Assembly (NCBI GenBank): GCA_023457535.1
Contig: JAEWLN010000129.1
Coordinates: 1 to 14,827, forward strand
Length of the DNA: 14,827 nucleotides
Origin: Bacteroidota bacterium
GTDB taxonomy: Bacteria > Bacteroidota > Bacteroidia > Flavobacteriales > Flavobacteriaceae
Direction: 5' to 3'
Shown: positions 7,102-14,064 of the stretch, piece after piece
Layout: each line of letters opens with the position of its first letter
Position numbering within the stretch: position 1 is the first letter of the stretch
Translations under genes and position numbers: made by a program
The notes under the pieces: generated by a model
The model's input: only the letters and a program-made list of their open reading frames with translations
Told to the model about the DNA's origin: nothing
The model's database searches: none

Positions 7102-7488
7102 TCAACGACCGGCCAGCGCAATTATATGGCCATCCGCGTCCATCAGATACCCTACGTTGTGGCCCCAATCGCGGAGTTGGACAGGGCTCACCATTACAGC
7201 GCCAAGTGTGGTCGCATGCGCAAAGGCCTGGAATACGTCATCGGTGAGCAAATACAGTTCACACCTCGGGATGCCGTTCGCGGTGGCCGGATGCGGTGTT
7301 TTGCCGGACAGGATTTTTGCGATTCCGTCATTGGGCATGAGCCCGAGCTTGCTTTGTGGCAGGAGCTCAAATTCCGTCATTCCGGGTACGTCGAGTATCG
7401 GATTGCGTTGCAACAGGCGCGTGTAGAATGCTGTAGCGGCGCGTTGGTCGCTGACATAGAGGATGATTTGAGTGGATTGTATGTTCAT
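7102..7488 (-). CDS. VOC-family (glyoxalase/bleomycin resistance-like) protein
   Basis: A 128-residue protein of the vicinal oxygen chelate fold: two beta-alpha-beta-beta-beta modules. The first begins QIILYVSDQRAATAFYTRLL at about 7-26, the second CELYLLTDDVFQAFAHATTL at about 76-95. It ends with DWGHNVGYLMDADGHIIALA at 107-126, the usual VOC C-terminal signature. Members act as metal-dependent lyases, isomerases or dioxygenases, or bind antibiotics; the exact activity cannot be read here. The gene stands alone, 97 bp upstream of the DUF2975 start. A short perfect palindrome, CCGATG-gta-CATCGG at 7529-7543, lies 40 bp upstream of its start and may be regulatory. Confidence 0.88.
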   Translation of the reverse strand: MNIQSTQIILYVSDQRAATAFYTRLLQRNPILDVPGMTEFELLPQSKLGLMPNDGIAKILSGKTPHPATANGIPRCELYLLTDDVFQAFAHATTLGAVMVSPVQLRDWGHNVGYLMDADGHIIALAGR

Positions 7489-7543
7489 CGGGGAATCGGG
7501 TAGAAGTAAGATATAAAGATGATGTATCCCGATGGTACATCGG

Positions 7544-7573
7544 AAAAAAATGAACGGCTGAAGCCTGTTTTTT
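7544..7573 (-). terminator. Possible bidirectional intrinsic terminator
   Basis: A hairpin with stem GAACGGC / GCC-t-GTT (one bulged base, TGAA loop) is flanked by an A run at 7544-7550 and a T run at 7567-7572. Each strand therefore reads a stem followed by Ts. On the minus strand it would end transcription of the small membrane protein gene 36 bp downstream of its stop. The stem is short, so the call is moderate. Confidence 0.4.
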
Positions 7574-7608
7574 AAATCATCCGTCAGATTGAAACGCCTG
7601 GGCCGGTG

Positions 7609-7818
7609 TTATTCTTTCTGGTTGAAATACGCCACGCCCATCCAAACCAGGCCCAAACCCACGCCAATGGTCAGGGCAAGTTGCAGCGCATTAAAGACCA
7701 AACCCAGCACAAGCCCGATGATAACGCAGCAAAAAAACACGGTAAGCGCTTTTAAAAAGCCAGGTTTCTTTGTTTCTTTGATCGCCTTGGCAAAAAGGCT
7801 TTCTCTCTCGTGTTCCAT
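7609..7818 (-). CDS. Small two-helix membrane protein, unknown function
   Basis: A 69-residue protein with a charged N-terminus (MEHERESLFAKAIKETKKPG) and two adjacent hydrophobic helices at about 23-42 and 46-64 (FFCCVIIGLVLGLVFNAL; LALTIGVGLGLVWMGVAYF), ending in a polar tail. A glycine-rich pattern GLVLGLV...GVGLGLV suggests close helix packing. I do not recognise a named family. Its reading frame is complete, with ATG at 7818 and TAA at 7609-7611. A possible terminator lies just downstream, suggesting a single-gene transcript. It is divergent from the response regulator gene. Confidence 0.7.
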   Translation of the reverse strand: MEHERESLFAKAIKETKKPGFLKALTVFFCCVIIGLVLGLVFNALQLALTIGVGLGLVWMGVAYFNQKE

Positions 7819-8143
7819 AATTCCCTTTTTTAGATTGGTTGGCGTTCGTCGGGGTAAATTGGCGACACCTCACGCTAAATTAACGAATTTTGGCTTAAAA
7901 ATATTCCAACTTGTTGATATCTAGGGATAAATTTTGGATCGGTGATGGAAGGGTCACATTGGCATAACCCAAATTTATCCCAAACGATGGCCTGTTTCGA
8001 ATAAAAACTGTAACTTTGCGTATTATAAACCCGTTACACGGACTTAATTCGATTGTTTACCGATCCTCAGACGTTTATACAAGCTATAGCCATTTGCTGA
8101 TTCTAAATTCCGTTTTTTGTTTTTGCGACATAAGAACAAAGCG
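7819..8143. other. Divergent intergenic region before the response regulator
   Basis: This 325 bp stretch separates the small membrane protein gene (minus) from the response regulator gene (plus). I find no convincing gene in it. It contains one good promoter element at 8011-8018 for the response regulator; no clear promoter is seen for the minus-strand gene. The sequence is more AT-rich than the flanking coding DNA, as expected of a regulatory region. Confidence 0.5.
8011..8018 (+). promoter_or_regulatory. -7 promoter element for the response regulator
   Basis: TAACTTTG matches the Bacteroidota -7 consensus TAnnTTTG perfectly. It predicts transcription start near 8025 and a leader of about 120 bases before ATG 8144. 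A TGG lies about 19-20 bp upstream where TTG/TTTG is expected, so the -33 element is only partial. The long leader could hold further control, but I see no clear structure. Confidence 0.45.
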
Positions 8144-8605
8144 ATGGCAGTACAAAATTTTCCCAAACATATTTTTCTGGCCGATGACGATATCGACGAC
8201 CGCACGCTGTTTGCTGATATGGTCAACGAAATAAGCGAGGCGACAACTTTGACGCAATTTGAAAACGGGCATCAGCTGACCACTTTTCTCGACAACATAC
8301 TAAATCCGATTCCAGATATGATCTTACTGGATTTGAACATGCCGGTCAAGGACGGTTTTGAATGTTTGCGCGAAATCCGTTCGCACCACCGCAATTTGTC
8401 CGATCTGAGCGTGGTGGTGCTGACCACGAGCAGTGATCTCTACACGATGCGTCAGGTATTTGACCTGGGCGCCACGTATTATGCCGTGAAGCCGCGCAAA
8501 TATACAGCGATGAAAAGTATGGTACATGAATTTATGAGCATCGATTGGCAATCGTCGCGGTTGAACGCCGAATCGAGTTTCCTGATTGCACCGATGAACA
8601 TCTGA
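8144..8605 (+). CDS. Single-domain response regulator (REC only)
   Basis: A 153-residue receiver-domain protein with no output domain. Key residues are present: the acidic cluster D14-D15-D16 (FLADDDIDDR), phospho-acceptor D63 in ILLDLNMPVKDGFECL, T94 in VVLTTSS, and K116 in YAVKPRKY. This is the common Bacteroidota type that relays phosphate between kinases or acts through protein contacts. No histidine kinase gene adjoins it, so its partner is encoded elsewhere (orphan regulator). The start is ATG 8144; the frame extends to a TTG at 8117, but the added residues have no REC character. It converges with the membrane-protein remnant, 22 bp away. Confidence 0.92.
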   Translation: MAVQNFPKHIFLADDDIDDRTLFADMVNEISEATTLTQFENGHQLTTFLDNILNPIPDMILLDLNMPVKDGFECLREIRSHHRNLSDLSVVVLTTSSDLYTMRQVFDLGATYYAVKPRKYTAMKSMVHEFMSIDWQSSRLNAESSFLIAPMNI

Positions 8606-8627
8606 CCTTTAGAACGCCGGGATGGTG

Positions 8628-8828
8628 CTACAATATAAACCCAACAATGTACAGCAGCAATCCGGTGATGCACGTAAGGGCCATGTCGCAGATGCCGATC
8701 CTGCCCCAGAATTTGTGCGTTTTGCTAAATGCGGTGGGCTTGGGCGATTGGTCGAATTTGATCAGCGACACGATGATCAGCACAATCCAGATCAGCGATG
8801 TTAGCGTTTCAGAAAATGCTTGGGTAGC
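8628..8828 (-). pseudogene. C-terminal remnant of an integral membrane protein
   Basis: The minus-strand frame is open from just after an in-frame TAA (8829-8831) to TAG at 8628-8630, giving 66 codons with no ATG near the front. The sequence is strongly membrane-protein-like: helix TLTSLIWIVLIIVSLIKF, a polar loop DQSPKPTAFSKTHKFWGRIG, and a final helix ALTCITGLLLYIVGFIL before the stop. Base use matches the GC-rich left compartment, while the DNA immediately upstream (above about 8830) is AT-rich and continues no membrane protein in any frame. I infer that the 5' part was lost at a recombination or insertion junction near 8830. I do not recognise the family. A small gene with a rare start codon cannot be excluded. 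Confidence 0.55.
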
Positions 8829-8915
8829 TTAGTCATGACAACATACTCCCGCAATTCGCTTACAGGTTCTCAGTGGCTTGGCTTTCTATTTTGCTCACTT
8901 TAAAACCAATCCTGA

Positions 8916-10013
8916 TCATTTTTCTTTAATCCAGTTTGCCATTTTGTTAAGGGCTATTGGTGAAACCGTTTGCTCAATTTTCTTGTATTCTCTGGGAGAG
9001 CCTGTTCCACATTCCTGAAATAAGTGGTTCAAATTTGGTAGGATAATGATTTGAAAGTTCTTTTTGTTCTTGGCAAGCCTTTTCAATATTTGAGCATTTT
9101 CCTTAGGCGGAACCTGCAAATCTTTGCTGCCAAAAAGAGCTAATAGTGGAATGGTTACTTTTTCAAGCGTTTTTTCAGGATCATATCTTATATAGAATTG
9201 CGTCCAATTATCGGTATAGAATTTAATTTCTCGCTCTATAAATTCATCTTCGCTCATGGTTTCGGGCTTTCTCAAACCAGGATTGTCTTTATAGGTGTTT
9301 TTTAGGTGAGCCCTTAAGCGCTCCTTTATTTTTTCGATTGATATGCTGTCGTTGGCAATGGCATAGGATTTCGCATTCATTTTGTCTGCCAAATCAATAT
9401 TACTTTCTGATTCTCCCAGTGATTGTGAAATTAGCCTGTCTTGAAGCAAAAGTAACTTATCTCCCTTGATAGTGGGGCCTGCCATTGAAATGATGTAACG
9501 GACATCTTTTGATTTTTCGGCAACCATTGGTGCTATAATACCGCCTTCACTATGGCCAATTAATCCAATTTTATCTTTGTCTATCTCTTTTCGGCTTTTA
9601 AGATAGGTTACGGCAAATTCAACGTCTCTTGCAAAATCGACAGAAGTAGCTGTTGCATAATCTCCTGTAGATTGGCCAATACCGCGTTTATCATATCGCA
9701 ACACGGCAATTCCATTTTTAGTTAAAAAGTCAGCAATTACTAAGAATGGTTTATGCTCCAGATAATCGCAATCCCTATCATTGGGGCCGCTTCCGGAAAT
9801 AAGAGTTACCGCAGGCAGGTTACGCGCACCTTTTGGATAGGTGAATGTTCCAGCCAATGTAACGCCATCCGTGGTGTTTTCAAACGTTACATTTTCTGAT
9901 TGATATGGATATGGCTCCATAGGAGTTTGAGGCCTGTTTAATTTATTTTCTTGACTAAGCAGACTGGGGATAGATAGGATAAACAATAAAATACGAACAG
10001 CAAATTTTCTCAT
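8916..10013 (-). CDS. Secreted alpha/beta hydrolase
   Basis: A 365-residue hydrolase with a signal peptide (about 1-20, MRKFAVRILLFILSIPSLLS). The alpha/beta fold is clear: LISGSGPNDRDC at about 71-82 (oxyanion region), IAVLRYDKRGIGQSTG at 102-117, nucleophile elbow GHSEGG with S155, acid D298 in LFGSKDLQVPP, and H330 in LPNLNHLF. An inserted lid of about 110 residues lies between about 185 and 285. This pattern suits serine esterases and peptidases of the type often annotated as exported alpha/beta hydrolases; the substrate is unknown. It is the first gene to the right of the composition boundary, and its AT-rich codon use matches the accessory block rather than the left compartment. Element A lies just upstream. 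Confidence 0.88.
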   Translation of the reverse strand: MRKFAVRILLFILSIPSLLSQENKLNRPQTPMEPYPYQSENVTFENTTDGVTLAGTFTYPKGARNLPAVTLISGSGPNDRDCDYLEHKPFLVIADFLTKNGIAVLRYDKRGIGQSTGDYATATSVDFARDVEFAVTYLKSRKEIDKDKIGLIGHSEGGIIAPMVAEKSKDVRYIISMAGPTIKGDKLLLLQDRLISQSLGESESNIDLADKMNAKSYAIANDSISIEKIKERLRAHLKNTYKDNPGLRKPETMSEDEFIEREIKFYTDNWTQFYIRYDPEKTLEKVTIPLLALFGSKDLQVPPKENAQILKRLAKNKKNFQIIILPNLNHLFQECGTGSPREYKKIEQTVSPIALNKMANWIKEK

Positions 10014-10098
10014 ATTGCTAATAAATTTTATGGTGCATACTTTAGTTCGTACATGTTCCTTTTGACCCTTAACTGCAACGGTCTGTTTGCTGTCACGT

Positions 10099-10226
10099 CT
10101 GTAACCTTGCCGCTAAGTTTCGCGCATTGGCGGTCACGTCAGAGCGGACCGAGTTCGCTCTGACGAAGATAAACAATATTCGTGAAAATTAAAGGTTCAA
10201 CTCACACAAAATCAGGTGATTTACAG
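10099..10226. repeat. Structured repeat element, copy A
   Basis: First of three related non-coding elements. Its central core (10144-10188) matches copies B and C closely, including GCGGACCGAGTTC and GAAGATAAACAAT. The outer arms CTGTAA (10099-10104) and TTACAG (10221-10226) are complementary. Copy A also has a perfect 10 bp hairpin, CGTCAGAGCG (10137-10146) with CGCTCTGACG (10156-10165), which is only partly preserved in B. It lies between the hydrolase start and the end of the DoxDA gene. The rest of the 281 bp gap (10014-10294) shows no gene. Confidence 0.65.
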
Positions 10227-10294
10227 AATGATCGTTGAGCGCGGTATCGTCATTATCAGATATCACTATTAATTCAGCCATCCATTCTGCGCCG

Positions 10295-11271
10295 CTAATA
10301 TCGATTAATTTCAATGTAATTTTCTTTGATTTCAACTTTATCCAAATCAATAGTCAAATCGGCTTTTGCACCGAGCGGAATAATCAAACTATGCTTTCCC
10401 GATTTGATTTTTGCCACATAGTGATTGTAAATTTTTTCCTTGGGAAATTGAGCCAATTCATTCTGATTAATGGATTTTACGACTTCATTGTTTTCATTCA
10501 AAATTCGAATGCCAATCAAAAAAGAGCCGTAAATGTCAGCACCTTCAACCCTAAAAATCTGAAAATTGAGTTGTGATTTTTTATGCTGAACGTTTAAAAT
10601 TTCGACAATCGGTTTTACGGATTTATTGTGCAATTTTCCAAACACGCCACCGTGAAAATATTGGTTGGTAAACAATGTCAGTCCAAAAATAAGGACAGAA
10701 ATTACCAATACTATCGGCTTCAAATTTTTGATGGTAAGCAAACCCGAACCGAGAAACGTAAACCACTTTTTGTGCGTGAAAGCAAGATTTTTCTTTATTA
10801 AATAATTATCCAAAGAATAATAGCCACTTCCCGTTAGGTAAAGTGTAAAACCACCCGCAATACCTAAAACTCCGATCTGCCATTCGTCAAGACAAGTCGT
10901 CCCGATCCAACCCGAACCCAACAAAATACCTATAGCCAAAGAAAAAACACCTATGCTCATCACACGCGTAAACAGTCCCAAATAATGAACAATCCCACAA
11001 TGGCTTCGACAATCGTAAAAATGACCATTGAAATCTGTAAGGCTTCGGGATTGGAAACGAGGTATTCGATAATCGGTTTGATGCCTAGAGTATTGGGTAG
11101 GAAGTGATTGAATTTTTCGCCAATGTATCCCGCTTCTTCGGGTATTAATTTATTTTCTAAAATCAGTCTTCTCCAAAAAGCGGAAAAATAGGTCCAACCG
11201 ATAACCCAACGGAGGGACAAGGTAAAAAGTCCGGCCATACCATTGGCCGTATCGTCGATATGATGTTTCAT
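10295..11271 (-). pseudogene. doxD: DoxD-DoxA fusion, thiosulfate:quinone oxidoreductase (frameshifted)
   Basis: This gene would encode a 325-residue membrane protein joining DoxD (about 1-165, several helices; LSLRWVIGWTYFSAFWRR and GSGWIGTTCLDEW) to DoxA (about 185-325; FQIFRVEGADIYGSFLIGIR), the two TQO subunits. TQO oxidises thiosulfate to tetrathionate and reduces quinone. The frame is broken near 10980-10982: the first reading ends FIIWDCLRV, while restoring one base in the A run (AAA to AAAA on the plus strand) gives the continuous FIILGLFTRVMS. Both halves are otherwise well preserved, so the lesion is recent or a sequencing error. It is the last gene of the sulfur operon, 21 bp after the CstB-like gene. 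Confidence 0.85.
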
Positions 11272-11292
11272 TTGAATTTATATTTTATTTGT

Positions 11293-12780
11293 TTAAAAAA
11301 TATTTTGTTTAGTTTCTATCAGTTCATTTTCTTTTTGGACCCAGTCGTTGATTCCTCCCAAATAAATACTGACATTGTCAAAACCATTTTTTCGTAAGAT
11401 TGAGTAAGCCATTGTTGCTCGAACACCGCTTTGGCAATGAACAACAACAGGCTTGTCTTTGATGATTTTATCCAAATTGTTTTCCAAAAAAGTTAAGACA
11501 ATATTTTTAACGCCTTCAATGTGTCCGTTTTTGTATTCGTTTTCGGTGCGGACGTCGATGATTTGTAAGTCTTTTTTACCTAAATTCTTTTTCAATTCCT
11601 CAATGGTAACAAGGTTGGATTTTTCTGATGCCATGCTCATTTTATCCAAGTCGGTTATAAAACCGTAGATATTATCCATACCGATACGCATTAACTTTCG
11701 GGTCAAATCTTCGGTACGGTTTTCATCAGTTATCAGTACGATTTGTTGTTGATAATCTACTAACGAGCCCATCCACGTAGAGAATGATTTCCCGTTTTCG
11801 ATGTGCAAGCTGTTTGGAACATGGCCTTTTGGAGTTTGTTCTTTTTTACGGGTATCAATAATCAAAAGATTGTTGTCGATGGCTTTTTGAAAATCGGTCT
11901 GAGTAAGTATCGGATGAATAGGAACCTGAACAAGCAACGCACGATTGACCTTGTTTAAATGCTTCATCATGGCGAAATATTTGGGAGGTGTCGGCTGTCC
12001 GTCCAAGATATAGGCGATAAATCCTTTTTCATTATTGCTAAAGTGAAAGGCTTTGTTGCTCTGTCTTTCTTGCTTTAATGTCAATTGCGGAATGGTACTT
12101 AAACTTTTTCCGCAGAACGAACCCGCGCCGTGTCCCGGCCAAATTTCCAAATCATCGGAAAGTTTTGAAAACTTCTGGATTGATTGATAGAGTTGTTTTG
12201 CCCCCGACTTCCTGCGAGCCGATATGACCTGCTGCTTTTTCCAATAAATCAGGACGACCGACATCGCCCACAAAAATAAAGTCGCCGGTAATAGCTCTTT
12301 GAGGCGTGGCAGGCGCTTTAGTATCTCTTACCAAAAAAGTAATGCTTTCAGGCGTGTGTCCGGGAGTGTGCATTACGTTCAATTCTACCTGCCCGATTTT
12401 GATAATACTTCCGTCTTTCAGTTGCGTATGAGGAAATTCATATTGCCAGTCAGTTCCGCCTTCATCAGATAACAACAGTTCGGCCTTGGTAACGACATTC
12501 AATTCACGGGAACCGCTTAAAAAGTCTGCATGGATATGGGTCTCGGCTACTTTGGTAATTTTAAGATTGTGCTCTTTGTCAATTTCCAGATAAATGTCCA
12601 CATCTCTTTGCGGATCGATAACAATTGCCTCGTTTGTATTGAAATCGGCTATTACATAACTTGCCTGGGCTAATGTTCATCGTAAACACGCTCGAAAAAA
12701 TAGCTTTGAGCTTGTAAGTTTGATTGAATGAAAATTAAAAATAAGGCGATTAAAATCTTTTTTACTGAATTATATTTCAT
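11293..12780 (-). pseudogene. CstB-like MBL-fold persulfide dioxygenase-rhodanese (two frameshifts)
   Basis: Once repaired, this is a 495-residue protein with a signal peptide (1-24, ending NLQAQ), a metallo-beta-lactamase domain (about 29-260), a degenerate rhodanese (about 285-380) and an active rhodanese (about 392-485). Metal ligands are H82, H84, D86 (THIHADFLSG), H142, D167 and H217; C223 follows in GAGSFCG. The last domain has C449 in HCQSGVRAT. This order matches CstB, which oxidises persulfide sulfur to thiosulfate. Two indels break it: a missing T near 12672 (GAACAT then TAG, where CATTTAGCC is expected) and an extra base in CCCCC at 12201-12205. An exported form is unusual, as relatives are generally cytoplasmic. 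Its start follows the DoxX-like stop by 11 bp. Confidence 0.85.
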
Positions 12781-12791
12781 TATGATGGATA

Positions 12792-13186
12792 TTATTTGTT
12801 ATAAATACTATGAATTTTGGGGTTATTGATAATGAAAAACAACAATCCGCCAAACAAAGCGATGTTTTTCCAAAGCGGACCGTGTAAAAGTCCGTTACCC
12901 ATTTGAGTGGTAATGGTAATTGGGATAAGTAGCAAAAACAATATCAGTGCTGACCAACGGACAAAAAGGTAATCCCGAAAATAAGTAAGGCATAACCCGA
13001 CAAGATTCCGAGCAAATAGGGGTCGCCAAATAGTAGGGCAAAACTGCTGTGTGGCGCATTTTGTATGCGTTGTGTTACTTGATCAGGATCTATTAAATGA
13101 GAAATTCCTGCATTGATGAATATACCGCTCAATGCTCTACGCAGGATTAAAACGGATAATCCGTTTACCTGAATTATATGAGACAT
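12792..13186 (-). pseudogene. DoxX-like membrane protein (frameshifted)
   Basis: When one base is restored this reads as a 131-residue membrane protein with about four helices and a DoxX-like N-terminus (RRALSGIFINAGISHLIDPD). The first reading ends prematurely at FLSVGQH. Adding one base to the A run at 12963-12967 (five to six on the plus strand) continues it as VRWSALILFLLLIPITITTQ, then MGNGLLHGPLWKNIALFGGL, and SIYNK before TAA at 12792-12794. The start ATG 13186 is supported by the Arg-rich first helix. It is the gene upstream of the CstB-like gene (11 bp), so it probably supports the same sulfur pathway as a membrane partner; its biochemical role is not known. Confidence 0.78.
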
Positions 13187-13257
13187 AATGGATTTATATT
13201 TTATTAAACGTGAAAATTTGATGTAAAACGTAAATGGAGATTACGCTACATGCAATT

Positions 13258-13614
13258 TCAATCGTTATATAAAATATACTTGGGAGGACTGTTGCCAGAT
13301 GTTGTTTGGGGGTAGAGGGTATTAATCGAAATACTGCAAAATACAAAAAACGAATTTGCGGTTATTTCGGCGGGCTCAGTTTGTTTATTGATTTTCGATT
13401 GTTTGACAACCGAAATTTGTTGATCCTGGACTTGTGAATAGTGGCAAGAGCTTGCCGGTATGGTGGTTTTTGTCTTGTTAAGCGGTATTGCATATTTGGC
13501 ATTTGCCGCGCTGAACACAGCATCCTTTACCGCACAAGCACTTAATGCAAATAAAGCAAACCACACCCATAAAAGGTGTTTCAGGTTTGTGATGTGACTT
13601 TTTGCTTTATACAT
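13258..13614 (-). CDS. Small putative lipoprotein, unknown function
   Basis: A 118-residue protein with a basic N-terminus, a hydrophobic stretch (LKHLLWVWFALFALSAC) and a lipobox-like LSAC with C27, so it is probably a lipoprotein. The rest is polar, with Lys/Gln/Thr-rich segments (KTKTTIPASSCHYSQ; QDQQISVVKQSKINKQTEP) and a C-terminal NSPPKYILYND. I recall similar short flavobacterial proteins but know no function. Its reading frame is intact, unlike the three genes downstream. The DoxX-like start is 71 bp further on, so it may be the first gene of the operon. A TAACTTTA at 13620-13627 resembles a -7 element, but it is so close to ATG that the transcript would be almost leaderless. Confidence 0.68.
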   Translation of the reverse strand: MYKAKSHITNLKHLLWVWFALFALSACAVKDAVFSAANAKYAIPLNKTKTTIPASSCHYSQVQDQQISVVKQSKINKQTEPAEITANSFFVFCSISINTLYPQTTSGNSPPKYILYND

Positions 13615-13675
13615 TGTGGTAAAGTTAATGCTTTTTTGGTATGGTCGTTTTGGGAGTGGCGGATTTTATTGCCAT

Positions 13676-13817
13676 GGCTTATGACCTTTCGCCTGTAAGC
13701 GTAATGCGCGGCTTAAGCGGACCGAGTTCTCTCTGCCGAAGATAAATAATGTTCGTGAAAAACTAGAATTCAACTTATACAAAACCAAGCAATTTCTTGG
13801 AACGGCGGTTATAAGCC
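13676..13817. repeat. Structured repeat element, copy B
   Basis: The element is bounded by near-perfect inverted arms GGCTTATGACC (13676-13686) and GGTTATAAGCC (13807-13817), 10 of 11 complementary. The core (13717-13761) contains GCGGACCGAGTTC and GAAGATAAATAAT, matching copies A and C. The right half GCAATTTCTTGGAACGGCGG is identical to copy C. It lies just upstream of the putative lipoprotein gene. The stretch from 13818 to 13902, between B and C, holds no gene. Confidence 0.7.
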
Positions 13818-13902
13818 GTAGTATGATTTCTTTTTATTTATCTATTTGAAAATTCAAATTTGCCAAATTTTCTGTTTTCTCCAAACGTTCTTCGTCACGT
13901 CG

Positions 13903-14053
13903 GCGCTGTCATGTAACGTGCCGCCTGCAAGCGTAATTCGCGGTTCAAGCGGACAGAGTTCTCTCTGCCTAAGATAAACAATGTTCGTGAAATACAACGT
14001 TCAATTTACTCGAATCCAGGCAATTTCTTGGAACGGCGGTTACCAGACGGCGC
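13903..14053. repeat. Structured repeat element, copy C
   Basis: The core (about 13949-13993) is GCGGACAGAGTTC then AAGATAAACAATG, as in A and B. Its arms differ from those of B but still pair with each other: left GCGCTGTCATGTAAC then CCGCC; right GGCGGTTACCAGACGGCGC (14035-14053). The right end lies 11 bp after the Fic stop codon. Copies B and C are tandem, 85 bp apart. Confidence 0.7.
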
Positions 14054-14064
14054 ATCTTAGAACA

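Noticed and set aside
7529..7543. Palindrome CCGATG-gta-CATCGG as a terminator
   Set aside because: It has no T run on the useful strand and lies upstream of the VOC start; at most it is an operator.
10235..10576. Plus-strand ORF opposite the DoxDA C-terminus
   Set aside because: The minus frame has clear DoxA homology; the plus frame is low-complexity Phe/Asn/Ile antisense sequence.
11293..12601. Two separate genes (MBL hydrolase and rhodanese protein)
   Set aside because: The two readings overlap across the C5 run at 12201-12205, and removing one base joins EVG to AKQLYQSIQKF inside the MBL domain, so it is one broken gene.
10099..14053. Elements A-C as canonical integron attC sites
   Set aside because: The variable complementary arms resemble attC, but neither GTTRRRY nor RYYYAAC is cleanly present (B has GTTATAA, C has GTTACCA) and no integron integrase is in the window. 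I keep only the structural analogy.
10099..14053. Elements A-C as a CRISPR array
   Set aside because: There are only three copies, far apart and longer than 120 bp, with no regular spacers and no cas genes.
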